A stretch of 64,000 bases of DNA, taken from the NCBI GenBank assembly GCA_002311745.1, contig DBZL01000055.1, positions 124,001 to 188,000 on the forward strand, in the 5' to 3' direction. The first letter of the stretch is position 1. Every line of letters begins with the position of its first letter. Positions 35,708 through 44,579 of this stretch are shown here, piece after piece. The stretch comes from Phycisphaerales bacterium UBA1161. Its GTDB lineage: Bacteria > Planctomycetota > Phycisphaerae > Tepidisphaerales > Tepidisphaeraceae. The notes beneath the pieces are model-generated. The model did no database searches. It worked only from the letters and a program-made list of their open reading frames with translations, and was not told the DNA's origin. The translations under genes were made by a program, and so were the position numbers.

Positions 35708-36592
35708 TCAATCGCGGTCTGGCGCACCGCCGCCGTCAAATTCCCCCGCCTCGCCGCGTTGTGCTGACATGGACCGATCGGTAATGGATCCCGGCGGCCG
35801 GTCTTTCGCCGCTTCGCCGCCGGTCAACCCCTTCAAGTTTGCGGCCAGCTCCGGCGAATGAGCCATCGTGGGTTCGTCTTTGATCCGTTCCACCGCGTAG
35901 ACCGCGCCCACCATCCGCTCGATCTTCCCTTCGCTATCCAAATACATCTTGCCGCGCGTGTACACCCGCCGCACCGCCCCGTCGCCGCAGATGACGCGGT
36001 GCGAAATTTCGTAACTCCGCGACGTCAGTCCCCCCTGCACGGATGCCAAGCGGAAAAAATCGCGGTCTTCCGGATGGATATAGGCAAAGAACCCTTCGTA
36101 GGTCGTGGCGAACTCGTTGTCGCTGCGGCCGAACAGCTCGCACAAGTTGGGCGACCTCCAGAACGTGTTGTGGCGGACGTCCGCATCCCAGCATGCCACG
36201 CCCGACGATTCCAGCGCAAATCCCAGCCGCTGCTCGCTCTCCGTCAGTCTTTTGCGCATGCGATTGCGCGCCGTTTGGAGGGAACCGATGATCACCGCAA
36301 CCACGACAAACACGATCAAGCGAAGCATGTCGTCGGCGTTTTTGAGGCGCAACGATCGTGCCGGAGGCAGGTTCCACATGGCGATGAGCGTGGAAAGGAC
36401 GATGGCATACATCGTCACCATGAATCCACCGCGCAAGGCCGCGACCGCTACGGCCAGCAGGTACAACCCGAGGAAGGCGGATTGGTGGGTCGTCGAATAT
36501 CGGCCTAGCAACAGTGAAACGACGGTTGCCAGAACCACCAGCACCGTCGCCCAAACATAATCAAGGAGTTTTCGACGGATTTGACGATCCAT
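35708..36592 (-). CDS. DUF4118 membrane sensor with PAS domain, no output domain
   Basis: 294 residues. The N-terminal 105 residues hold four hydrophobic segments of the KdpD-like DUF4118 type (VWATVLVVLATVVSLLLGRY at the start). A short coiled linker leads to one PAS fold of the PAS_3 type at about 120-240 (GVACWDADVRHNTFWRSPNL, then FAYIHPEDRDFFRLA). No histidine kinase, GGDEF or other effector follows; the tail of about 50 residues is low complexity. It may be a truncated sensor or work through a partner. Confidence 0.75.
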   Translation of the reverse strand: MDRQIRRKLLDYVWATVLVVLATVVSLLLGRYSTTHQSAFLGLYLLAVAVAALRGGFMVTMYAIVLSTLIAMWNLPPARSLRLKNADDMLRLIVFVVVAVIIGSLQTARNRMRKRLTESEQRLGFALESSGVACWDADVRHNTFWRSPNLCELFGRSDNEFATTYEGFFAYIHPEDRDFFRLASVQGGLTSRSYEISHRVICGDGAVRRVYTRGKMYLDSEGKIERMVGAVYAVERIKDEPTMAHSPELAANLKGLTGGEAAKDRPPGSITDRSMSAQRGEAGEFDGGGAPDRD

Positions 36593-36673
36593 GGCGTGCC
36601 CAAATTCACTCGGCGCATCTCGGCGTGCAACGGTTCGCGCGTCACTTATAACGCCGGCACCATAAACTGTAAA

Positions 36674-38290
36674 TCAATCGCGCAGCACGCGCGTTTTGAG
36701 CACCGCGGCTGCGGGACCGGCCACCACCTGATCCGGGCCCACGTCCTTCACCACCGTCGCCCGCGCGCCCACCACCGCCCGATCGCCCACCGTCACCCCC
36801 GGGCCGATGAACGCATCCGCCGCGATCCACGCATCCTCGCCGACCACGATCGGCGGTCGCAGCAGGGGGAAACGCCGCGTCGTGTAATCGTGCGTGCCGG
36901 CGCACAAATGCGCATATTGACTGATGATCGACCCTCGCCCGATGGTGATCTTCCCCAGCGAATAGAGGATCACATGATCGCCGATGTCCACGTCGTCGCC
37001 GATGTCCAGGTTCCAGGGGATCTCCACCAAAACGGTGGGGCGGATACGCACGTCGCGGCCCAGCTTGGCGCCGAACAGCCGCAACAGCAGCCGCCTCCAC
37101 CCATACCAGTTGTGAAACGAACAGCGGAACAACGCCGTCCGCAACAGCATCCACAAGACGCGCTTTAGGTTTTCCATCGGACTCCAGGGGCTGGGTTGTT
37201 TTTTGGGATGCAGCGGGACCACCGTGGCCACTTGCGGCTCCAGCGCCAGCCTTCCCGGCCCAAGCTCCGGCGGCGGCGCCTTGGGCGGCGCTTTGGGCTT
37301 GGGCGCCGGCTGCGCCGGCCGTTCGACAATCTGGTTCACGGCCTCGGCCGTGCTCATCTCGATCGCCTTGAGCACGTCCGGTTCGGGCACCAGCGTGGAC
37401 AGGGCGGCGGTGGGTAATTCCGGCGCCCCCTCCTGTTGCGCCAGGCCCACCACGCCAATCGGATCTTTGCCGCCCGTACGCACCAACTCCTTGTATTTGG
37501 CGCGGATGAACAACTCGTAGGTGCTGATCAGCAGGCTCAGCGTCAGCCCCGACTCGCGGTCGAAAATCCCGCCACGCACAACATACATGTAGAAAAACCG
37601 CAACAGCCACGGCATCGGCAGCTTCGGCGCCAACCGGTATTTCACGTACCGCCGCCGCGCCACTCGGTCATTGAGAATCCCGCCCAGCCCCGGCCATTTC
37701 TGCCGCTGGCGGTAAATCTCCCGCGCTTCCAGCGTCGAATACCGGTTGTGCTTGGCGATGAAATGCTCCAGCCCGCGATGGTCCTCGTGGATCAGCAGAT
37801 TATTCAGGTATCCCGTGCGCCCGTGCACCACCATGTGCTCGTGCACTTCCCGCTCCTCGTAGTGCGCCAGCCCACGCTTGAACAGTCGCAGGTTCCACGA
37901 CGGGAAAAACGCCGAGTGGTAAATCTCCCGGCCCAAAAACACCGTCACGCGGTTCAGAAAATACCCGGTGCACGGCACCGTCTTGATCGGCCGCGTGACT
38001 ATCTGCAGAATCTCTTCTTTCAATGCCGGGCTGACCCGCTCATCGGCGTCGAGAATCAACACCCAGGGCGCTTCAAACGGCAGGTTGTCCAGGGCCCAGT
38101 TCTTCTGCTTGGCGTAGCCCTGCCATTCGTGCTGCACGAATGCAGCGCCGTGGGCCAGGGCGATCTGCCGCGTCCGGTCCGTCGAGCCGCTGTCGACGAT
38201 GAAGATGCGATTGACCCATCCCTGGATGCTGGCCAAGGTGTGCCCTAGGTTCAGTTCCTCGTTGTGGGTTTGAATCAGGACGTCGACCAT
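36674..38290 (-). CDS. Fusion of GT2 glycosyltransferase and WcaF-like acetyltransferase
   Basis: 538 residues. Residues 1 to about 270 are a GT-A enzyme of the WaaE/KdtX type: DVLIQTHNEELNLGHTLASI, IVDSGSTDRTRQIA and the metal motif WVLILDADERVSP. Residues about 290-385 form a Pro/Ala/Lys linker (PAQPAPKPKAPPKAPPPE). Residues about 385-538 are a hexapeptide-repeat acetyltransferase like colanic acid WcaF, with a His in CAGTHDYTTRRFPLL as the probable catalytic residue and WIAADAFIGPGVTVGDRA in the beta-helix. Both active sites look intact. One chain may add a hexose and then O-acetylate the growing glycan. Confidence 0.8.
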   Translation of the reverse strand: MVDVLIQTHNEELNLGHTLASIQGWVNRIFIVDSGSTDRTRQIALAHGAAFVQHEWQGYAKQKNWALDNLPFEAPWVLILDADERVSPALKEEILQIVTRPIKTVPCTGYFLNRVTVFLGREIYHSAFFPSWNLRLFKRGLAHYEEREVHEHMVVHGRTGYLNNLLIHEDHRGLEHFIAKHNRYSTLEAREIYRQRQKWPGLGGILNDRVARRRYVKYRLAPKLPMPWLLRFFYMYVVRGGIFDRESGLTLSLLISTYELFIRAKYKELVRTGGKDPIGVVGLAQQEGAPELPTAALSTLVPEPDVLKAIEMSTAEAVNQIVERPAQPAPKPKAPPKAPPPELGPGRLALEPQVATVVPLHPKKQPSPWSPMENLKRVLWMLLRTALFRCSFHNWYGWRRLLLRLFGAKLGRDVRIRPTVLVEIPWNLDIGDDVDIGDHVILYSLGKITIGRGSIISQYAHLCAGTHDYTTRRFPLLRPPIVVGEDAWIAADAFIGPGVTVGDRAVVGARATVVKDVGPDQVVAGPAAAVLKTRVLRD

Positions 38291-38429
38291 GCAGTTTCCT
38301 CAGCCATTATCCATTCGCCGCCCGCTCGCCGCCGCGCGACCGCCGGTTTAAGATGCCGCATTTATACATGGAAATTCCGTTCATGGCAGCAACACCCACG
38401 CCGCGGCCGAACCCTCAGCGGAGCAGCCC

Positions 38430-39554
38430 ATGACCCCCCCTCGCCCGCTGCGCATCCTGCACCTGACCGCCGGCTCCGACGCCGGCGGCATCAGCCGCTA
38501 CCTCTACGACCTCTGCCGCGCCATGCACGACGCCGGACATCACGTCGCCATCGCCGGCCAGCGCGGGCCCTGGCATCACTTGTTCCAGTCCGCCCCCTGG
38601 CCCTGGATCGACGCCCCCCTCAAAGCCGGACCCCTGGGCTTGTGGCGCGCCGCCGGCATCTTGACAGACTACCTGGCCCGCAATCCCGCCGATGTCTTGC
38701 ACGCCCACTACCGCAAGGCCACTCTGGTCGCGCGCCGCCTGCAACGCCAAACCGCAATCCCTTTGCTCTACACCCTGCATCTCTCGCACATTCCGGTTTC
38801 AGGGCTGCGGCGATGGTTTACGGATTTTGGCGACTACGCGCACGTTGCATCTTCCGAGGCTCGGCAATGGCTGATCGAGCAGGGGCACGTCCCCGCCGGG
38901 CGCATCACGCTGATTCCCCACGGCGTCGACCCGGAAAAATTCCCCGTCGGCGATGCGGCCAGCCGCCAGGCGGCACGCCTGGAGCTGGGCTTGGCCGCCG
39001 ACGATCGCGTGGCCCTCTTCGTCGGCCGTTTGGAAAATCCCAAGAACGAGGCGTGGCTGCTGGATGTGGCGGCGATGTCGCGCCAATCGCTGCCCGCTCT
39101 GCGCATCCTGTTGGCCGGCGAGGGACCCAACGAGCCGGCCCTGCGGCGGCAAATCCAGCGCGACGGCCTGGCTGACCGCGTCCGCCTTCTGGGCCATCGC
39201 CAGCCCCTGCCCTTGTATCACGCCGCCGATGCCCTGCTCTTGCCTTCGGCCCGCGAAGGGTTCTCCCTGGCCTGTGCCGAAGCCATGTGCGCCGGCTTGC
39301 CGGTCCTTCGCACTCGCACCAGCGGCACGGCCGAGCTGATCATCGAAGCCGTCACCGGCAAATCGGTCCCCATCGACCGCCAGGCGTTTGTGCGGGCGGC
39401 GGTGGACTTCCTGTCCGATCCATCCGCCCTGGCCCGCATGGGCGCCGCCGCCGCACAGCACGTCCGCCGGAATTTCACCTTCGACCGGCAGTTGCAGCAA
39501 ACGATCGACCTGTACCGCAGCATTGCCGCCAGTGGCCAACCGCCTGCCGAGTAA
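38430..39554 (+). CDS. Glycosyltransferase family 4 protein
   Basis: 374-residue GT-B enzyme. N-terminal RILHLTAGSDAGGISRYLYD and ADVLHAHYRKATLVARRLQR; donor domain VALFVGRLENPKNEAWLLDV and acidic motif AREGFSLACAEAMCAGLPVL. It follows the GT2-acetyltransferase fusion divergently and is followed closely by the epimerase gene, with which it probably forms an operon. Specificity is unknown. Confidence 0.85.
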   Translation: MTPPRPLRILHLTAGSDAGGISRYLYDLCRAMHDAGHHVAIAGQRGPWHHLFQSAPWPWIDAPLKAGPLGLWRAAGILTDYLARNPADVLHAHYRKATLVARRLQRQTAIPLLYTLHLSHIPVSGLRRWFTDFGDYAHVASSEARQWLIEQGHVPAGRITLIPHGVDPEKFPVGDAASRQAARLELGLAADDRVALFVGRLENPKNEAWLLDVAAMSRQSLPALRILLAGEGPNEPALRRQIQRDGLADRVRLLGHRQPLPLYHAADALLLPSAREGFSLACAEAMCAGLPVLRTRTSGTAELIIEAVTGKSVPIDRQAFVRAAVDFLSDPSALARMGAAAAQHVRRNFTFDRQLQQTIDLYRSIAASGQPPAE

Positions 39555-39571
39555 CTACAGTGACATCCATC

Positions 39572-40576
39572 ATGAGCTCTCTGACCGATTGGCGCAAACT
39601 CCACGGCGGCAACTTCGACCGCCAAGCCGTGCTCGTCACCGGCGGCGCTGGATTCATCGGATCGCACCTGGCCGCGGCCTTGCACGAGCTTGGCGCCGAC
39701 GTCACCGTCCTGGACGATCTCTCCGGCGGGGGGGATCCAGCGGCGCTGCCCAAGGCGGTGCACTTCGTCAAAGGCTCGATCCTCGACCAGCCCCTGCTAC
39801 AAAAATGCACGGAAGGCCGGCGCCTGGTGTTCCATCAGGCCGCCCTCGGTTCCGTGCCCCGCAGCATCGAGCAGCCCCGGCTTTATCACGACGTCAACGC
39901 CGTTGGAACGCTGTGCGTCCTGGAATCCGCCCGCCTCGCCGGCGTACGCCGCGTCATGTTCGCCGCCAGCAGCAGCGCCTACGGCGACAGCCCGACCCTG
40001 CCGAAAATCGAGACCATGCCCACTTCGCCGCGCAGCCCCTACGCCGCCACCAAGGTCGCCGGCGAAGCCCTGCTGGCCGCCTACGCCGTCAGTCTTAACT
40101 TGGACACCGTCAGCCTGCGCTACTTCAACATCTTCGGCCCGCGACAGAGCGCCGACAACGCCTACGCCGCCGTCATCGCCGCTTTCGCCAAGGCGATGCT
40201 ATCCGGCAAACGCCCGACGATCTTCGGCGACGGCCAGCAGTCGCGCGATTTCACCTATGTCGACAACGTCGTCCACGCCAATCTCCTGGCCGCTTCGCAT
40301 CCGCAGCCGCTGGGCGGGGCGATCATCAACATCGCCTGCGGCGGACGCATCAGCGTCAACCAACTCGCCCGCGAAATGGCCCAGTGGCTCCGGCGGACCG
40401 ACCTGACCCCCATCTACGCCGCCGAACGCGCCGGTGACGTGAAGCATTCCCTGGCCGATCTGAGCTTGGCCCAATCGACGCTCGGCTACGCGCCGATCGT
40501 CGATTTCGTCTCCGGCTTGGATGCGACCATGCAGTGGTATCGCTCGGCCCTGGCCGCTCACACACAATCCAAATAA
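39572..40576 (+). CDS. NAD-dependent nucleotide-sugar 4-epimerase
   Basis: 334-residue extended short-chain dehydrogenase, likely UDP-GlcNAc or UDP-Glc 4-epimerase. The NAD-binding loop is VTGGAGFIGSHLA, the catalytic Ser lies in ASSSAYGDSP, and the Tyr/Lys pair is in SPYAATKVAGE. The later FNIFGPRQSADNAYAAVI and GDGQQSRDFTYVDNVV are typical of the WbpP/GalE group. The ATG at 39572 is chosen; a GTG four codons upstream is possible. It would supply a sugar donor to the surrounding transferases. A dehydratase or another epimerase of the same family cannot be excluded. Confidence 0.85.
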   Translation: MSSLTDWRKLHGGNFDRQAVLVTGGAGFIGSHLAAALHELGADVTVLDDLSGGGDPAALPKAVHFVKGSILDQPLLQKCTEGRRLVFHQAALGSVPRSIEQPRLYHDVNAVGTLCVLESARLAGVRRVMFAASSSAYGDSPTLPKIETMPTSPRSPYAATKVAGEALLAAYAVSLNLDTVSLRYFNIFGPRQSADNAYAAVIAAFAKAMLSGKRPTIFGDGQQSRDFTYVDNVVHANLLAASHPQPLGGAIINIACGGRISVNQLAREMAQWLRRTDLTPIYAAERAGDVKHSLADLSLAQSTLGYAPIVDFVSGLDATMQWYRSALAAHTQSK

Positions 40577-40611
40577 TCCGACGCTACCAGAGGACGATCC
40601 CAGAGGTGCCC

Positions 40612-41553
40612 ATGAAACGATTTTCTTTTTTGGCGGTGGTTCTGATTCTTTTTTTTGGCTTGCCGGTGCCAACCGCCGGCGCGGCCCAGCGGCCGGTGCC
40701 GCAAATCCGTCACGCCCTCATCATCAGCGTCGATGGCCTTCGCCCCGATCTGCTTCTGCGCGCCAACACCCCCGTCATGCACGCCCTATTCAATTCCGGC
40801 AGCTACAGCTTCTGGGCCCGGACCACGGCCGAAGCGGTCACGCTCCCGTCGCACACCAGCATGCTCACCGGCGTCGTGCCCATCAAACACGGCATCCAAT
40901 GGAACACCGACCTGCCCCTGGAACATCCCGTTTATCCCGCGTTTCCGACGCTCTTCGAGCTGGCCAAGCAGGCCGGTTACACCACCGCCATGGTGGCCGG
41001 CAAATCCAAGTTCATCAATCTGGCCAAGCCGGGCACCCTCGATTGGCAGTTCATCCCCAGTGAAGCAAAAATCGAAGACCCGCAGGTGACCGAGCGGGCC
41101 GTAGGATTTATCGACGACCACCAGCCGGACGTGCTTTTCGTGCATCTGCCCACCGTGGACAACGTCGGCCATGCCAGTGGCTGGTCCAGTCCCGAGCAGA
41201 TCGCCGCCATCGAGCAGGCGGATACGTGCATCGGCCAAATCCTCTTGGCCCTGGATCGGCACGGCCTGCGCGATTCCACTTTCATCCTGGTCACGTCCGA
41301 CCACGGCGGCGCCGGACGCAACCACGGGCCGGATGACCCCCGCAGCCGGCACATCCCCTGGATCGCCGCCGGACCCGGCATCCGCAAGGGCCTTGACCTG
41401 ACCATCTACGCCGATCTGGTCATCAACACCGAGGACACCTTCGCCACCGCCGCTTTTCTTCTGGGCATCCCCATCCCGCACCTGGTGGACGGCCGCGCCG
41501 TTCTGCAGATCATCGATCGATCCGGCCAGGAATTGCTCCATCCCCAGCCTTGA
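40612..41553 (+). CDS. Secreted type I phosphodiesterase/nucleotide pyrophosphatase
   Basis: 313 residues from the ATG at 40612, with a signal peptide (MKRFSFLAVVLILFFGLPVP). Alkaline-phosphatase superfamily: metal ligand Asp41 in ISVDGLRPD, nucleophile Thr77 in EAVTLPSHTSMLTG, then VDNVGH, TSDHGGAGRNHG and SRHIPW for the remaining zinc ligands. It would hydrolyse phosphodiester or pyrophosphate bonds of an extracytoplasmic substrate. It follows the epimerase gene at the edge of the glycan locus, so a role with glycan phosphates is possible but unproven. Confidence 0.85.
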   Translation: MKRFSFLAVVLILFFGLPVPTAGAAQRPVPQIRHALIISVDGLRPDLLLRANTPVMHALFNSGSYSFWARTTAEAVTLPSHTSMLTGVVPIKHGIQWNTDLPLEHPVYPAFPTLFELAKQAGYTTAMVAGKSKFINLAKPGTLDWQFIPSEAKIEDPQVTERAVGFIDDHQPDVLFVHLPTVDNVGHASGWSSPEQIAAIEQADTCIGQILLALDRHGLRDSTFILVTSDHGGAGRNHGPDDPRSRHIPWIAAGPGIRKGLDLTIYADLVINTEDTFATAAFLLGIPIPHLVDGRAVLQIIDRSGQELLHPQP

Positions 41554-41568
41554 GGTTACTGTGAACGC

Positions 41569-41952
41569 ATGCCCATCGTCGGCCATGGCATCGACATCGT
41601 CCAAACCAAGCGCGTCCGCCGCCTCCACCAGCAGCACGGCCAGCACTTCCTCGACCGCGTCTTCACCCCCCTCGAGCAGCAGTATTGCTCGGCCAACCCC
41701 AAGCGATATTTCGAGCATTTGGCCGGCCGATTCGCCGCCAAGGAGGCGGTCCTGAAAGTCCTGGGCACGGGCTGGCGCGGCGGCATCGCCTGGACCGACA
41801 TCGAAATCGTCAAAGACGCCAGCGGCCAGCCCAAAGTCGCTCTCAGCGGCGAGTGCTCCCGCATCGCCGCGGAACTGGGCATCACCCGTTGGCACATCAG
41901 CCTTAGCCATATTCCCACCCACGCCACGGCCAGCGCGATTGGAATGAAATGA
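41569..41952 (+). CDS. acpS: Holo-[acyl-carrier-protein] synthase
   Basis: 127-residue enzyme that moves phosphopantetheine from CoA to apo-ACP. The metal ligands are Asp9 in GHGIDIVQTKR and Glu59 in GRFAAKEAVLKVLGTGW; the C-terminal strand WHISLSHIPTHATASAIG is complete. Its last base begins an inverted repeat that fills the gap to hflX. Confidence 0.95.
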   Translation: MPIVGHGIDIVQTKRVRRLHQQHGQHFLDRVFTPLEQQYCSANPKRYFEHLAGRFAAKEAVLKVLGTGWRGGIAWTDIEIVKDASGQPKVALSGECSRIAAELGITRWHISLSHIPTHATASAIGMK

Positions 41953-42040
41953 GTTGCTGGTTGCTAGTTGCTGGTTGCTGGTTAATACTCTTTCGAGGTG
42001 ATGGCTTTTACTAGCAACTAGGAACCAGCAACTAGCAACT
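41952..42040. repeat. 'GTTGCTGGTTGCTAGTTGCT' inverted repeat
   Basis: Left arm 41952-41981 and right arm 42011-42040 are inverted copies at 25 of 30 positions. Each arm is itself a short tandem of GTTGCTGG/GTTGCTAG units. It lies between acpS and hflX. Confidence 0.8.
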
Positions 42041-42047
42041 GCTTTGC

Positions 42048-43406
42048 ATGGAACTGAAACGCACCGAACTGTCCGTCCGCCGCGAACGTGCCGTGCTCGT
42101 CGGCGTGATCCTGCCCGGCTCGACGGCCGATCCGCGCGATCCCCTGGGCGAATTGGCCTCCCTGGCCGACACCGCCGGGGCCAAGGTCGTCGGCACCATT
42201 CTGCAACGCCGCCGCCGCATCGACGCCGGCACCTACGTTGGCAGCGGAAAGGTCATCGAGATCGCCGAACTGGCCATGCGCGAGGAGGCCGATGTCATCA
42301 TTTTCGACAACGATCTTTCCCCAGGCCAAATCGGCGCCCTGGAGAAGATCGTCAACGAAACCGCCGGCAGCCCGCGCGGCGAAGGCATCAAGGTCCTGGA
42401 CCGCTCGGAGTTGATCCTGGACATCTTCGCCACCCGCGCCCGCACCAGCGAGGCCAAGATGCAGGTGGAGCTGGCCCAGATGCAGTACACCTATCCGCGT
42501 CTGACGCGCATGTGGGGACACCTGGAGCGCATCGCCGGCGGCGCCCCGGCCGGCATCGGCACCCGCGGTCCCGGCGAGCAGCAGCTCGAAATCGACCGCC
42601 GTCTGGTCCGCAAACGCATCGGCCGCCTCAAGGATGAAATCGCACGCATCCAGCAGCGCAAAAGCCGCCTCGTCGCTCAGCGCACGGCCACGCATTTCAC
42701 CGTCTGCATCGTCGGCTACACCAACGCCGGCAAAAGCACGCTCTTCAACACCCTCACCGCCGCAGGCACCTACGCCGATGACAAACTCTTCGCCACCCTG
42801 GACACCAAGACCCGCAAATGGAATGTCGAGCGCGGCCTCCACGTGCTGCTCAGCGACACCGTCGGCTTCGTCCGCGACCTGCCGCACAACCTCGTCGCCA
42901 GTTTCAAAGCGACGCTGGAAGAAGCGATTCACGCCGATCTGCTTCTGCACGTCCTGGACGTCGGCCACCCGCACGCCCACCAGCAGTTCGATTCCGTGCA
43001 TCAGGTCCTTGAGGACATCGGCGTCAAGGGCAAGCCGGAAATTCTGCTGCTGAACAAGATCGACACGCCCGAGGGCGAGCAGAAATTCCCCGAATGGCGC
43101 GCGATTCATCCCGATGCCATTCCCATCAGCGCCAAGACCGGTTCGGGCACGCCCGGTTTGCACGAGGCCGTCGAGCGCCACATCCGCAGCCAGCAGGTGG
43201 AAGTAACTCTTGAAGCCGACGGTGCCAACGGCAAATTGCTCTCGTTCATCGAGACGCACGCCCACGTGACTCACCGCGATTTCGCCGACGGCCGCGTCGT
43301 CCTCCGCGCCACCATGACCCAGCAGGTCTTGGCCGACCTGTCGCGGAATGATCAGGTCGAAGTGAAGACCGTTACCGGCAACAGCGACGACAAATGCAAC
43401 CGCTGA
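42048..43406 (+). CDS. hflX: Ribosome-associated GTPase HflX
   Basis: 452-residue GTPase that rescues stalled ribosomes. The N-terminal domain has GTYVGSGKVIEIAELAMREE and the conserved RGPGEQQLEIDRRLVRKRI with its coiled segment. G1 is GYTNAGKST (residues 223-231), G3 is DTVGFVRDLPHNLV, and G4 is NKID. Full length. Its last four codons (KCNR) and stop lie inside an inverted repeat, and another inverted repeat ends eight bases before its ATG. Confidence 0.95.
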   Translation: MELKRTELSVRRERAVLVGVILPGSTADPRDPLGELASLADTAGAKVVGTILQRRRRIDAGTYVGSGKVIEIAELAMREEADVIIFDNDLSPGQIGALEKIVNETAGSPRGEGIKVLDRSELILDIFATRARTSEAKMQVELAQMQYTYPRLTRMWGHLERIAGGAPAGIGTRGPGEQQLEIDRRLVRKRIGRLKDEIARIQQRKSRLVAQRTATHFTVCIVGYTNAGKSTLFNTLTAAGTYADDKLFATLDTKTRKWNVERGLHVLLSDTVGFVRDLPHNLVASFKATLEEAIHADLLLHVLDVGHPHAHQQFDSVHQVLEDIGVKGKPEILLLNKIDTPEGEQKFPEWRAIHPDAIPISAKTGSGTPGLHEAVERHIRSQQVEVTLEADGANGKLLSFIETHAHVTHRDFADGRVVLRATMTQQVLADLSRNDQVEVKTVTGNSDDKCNR

Positions 43407-43507
43407 GACACAGAGACGCAGAGACCGCCGCAGAGACGAAATTAAAAATCAGTTAAGTGTTTTCTCTGCGGCACTCTCGCGCCCTCCGCGTCTCCGCGGT
43501 TGCATTT
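43392..43507. repeat. 'gagacacagagacgcagag' inverted repeat overlapping the hflX stop
   Basis: The left arm starting aaatgcaaccgc at 43392 pairs imperfectly with the right arm ending gcggttgcattt at 43507; an inner stem pairs gcagaga with tctctgc. It is of the same purine-rich type as the palindrome at 2919. Confidence 0.75.
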
Positions 43508-43575
43508 TGTCTTAAGAGAATTGAAATACCCTGCTCCCGCTTGACGGGCCGAAATCCCCGCACACAATCGCGGGC

Positions 43576-44226
43576 ATGTTTGGCGGCAAAATCCGCGACC
43601 GGTTCCCCATCATCGAACAATATTGCCGAACCGGCGCCGTGCTCGACCTGGGCTGCGTCGATTCGCGCATCGATCGCGGCAGCGCCGCCGACCGCATCGC
43701 CAAGCCCAACCTGCTCTTCAAACGCATCAGCGAAATCAACCCCGACGTCGTCGGCCTGGACATCGACGCCGACGGCATCAAGCTGCTTCAGGAGATGGGC
43801 TTCAAGGCCGTGTGCGGCAACGCCGAGACCGTCGACCTGCAGCGGAAATTCGACGTGATCGTCGCCGGCGAGATCATCGAGCACCTGGAAAATCCCGGGC
43901 TGTTCCTGCGCAACATGCTGCGGCACCTGAGCGGCGACGGCGTGCTCATCATCAGCACGCCCAATCCGTTTTATAGCGGCTTCACCTGGAAAATCTGGCG
44001 CTACGGCCGGCCCATGATCCACGAGGAGCACATGGGCTGGCAGGACCCGACGACGATGGACCAGCTCTTGCGCCGCACCGGCTTCGAGCCGTTCGAGCGC
44101 TACTGGATTCAGCCGCCGCGGCCGTTGCACAAAGTCTGGAAGACGCTATTCCGCCCGTATTTTTGCAGCTCGTTTATGACCCTGGCCCGCCCGGCAAAAA
44201 CCTCGGTTGTCCCGTCCAAAATCTGA
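43576..44226 (+). CDS. Class I SAM-dependent methyltransferase
   Basis: 216 residues. SAM motif AVLDLGCVDSRID, acidic ribose contact GLDIDADGIKLLQ, then FDVIVAGEIIEHLENPGLFL, the post-motif of the Methyltransf_11/23 group, and VLIISTPNPFYSG. The C-terminal part is basic and hydrophobic. The substrate is unknown. It stands between hflX and a small conserved gene on the same strand. Confidence 0.8.
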   Translation: MFGGKIRDRFPIIEQYCRTGAVLDLGCVDSRIDRGSAADRIAKPNLLFKRISEINPDVVGLDIDADGIKLLQEMGFKAVCGNAETVDLQRKFDVIVAGEIIEHLENPGLFLRNMLRHLSGDGVLIISTPNPFYSGFTWKIWRYGRPMIHEEHMGWQDPTTMDQLLRRTGFEPFERYWIQPPRPLHKVWKTLFRPYFCSSFMTLARPAKTSVVPSKI

Positions 44227-44270
44227 TCCTACTATCCCGGCGAACCAACCACACACGAAGGGAGCTGCCC

Positions 44271-44579
44271 ATGCGCATGTTGCTACAGATCACGATTCCG
44301 CACGAGCCGTTCAACACCGCCGCGCGCGACGGCACGGCCGGCGCCAAGATCGGGCGGATTCTGGAGGCGACCAAGCCCCAGGCGGTCTATTTCACCGAGC
44401 AGAACGGCCATCGCGGCGCGGTCGTCATCGTGGATATTCCCGATCCGTCGAAGATTCCCGCCACGGTCGAGCCGTGGTTCGTGACGTTCAACGCGGACGT
44501 GCAGATCCGCATCGCCATGACGCCGGAGGACCTCAAGAAATCCGGTCTGGACGAGATGGGGAAAAAGTGGTCGTCGTGA
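44271..44579 (+). CDS. Small conserved alpha/beta protein
   Basis: 102 residues from the ATG at 44271, preceded by GGGAG at a good distance. The sequence (ITIPHEPFNTAARDGTAG, then VYFTEQNGHRGAVVIVDIPD and ATVEPWFVTFNADVQIRIAM) resembles a family of about 100 residues that databases often mislabel as pantothenate synthetase (DUF3303-like ferredoxin fold). No catalytic residues are known. Its 3' end overlaps the convergent spermidine-synthase-like gene by 47 bases. Confidence 0.65.
   Translation: MRMLLQITIPHEPFNTAARDGTAGAKIGRILEATKPQAVYFTEQNGHRGAVVIVDIPDPSKIPATVEPWFVTFNADVQIRIAMTPEDLKKSGLDEMGKKWSS

Noticed and set aside
35708-36592. Annotation as a KdpD-type histidine kinase
   Set aside because: Only the DUF4118 membrane part resembles KdpD; the H-box and ATPase domain are absent.
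41952-42040. Possible CRISPR or tandem satellite because of repeated GTTGCTGG units
   Set aside because: Units are 7-8 bases without spacers, arranged as two inverted arms, and there are no cas genes.
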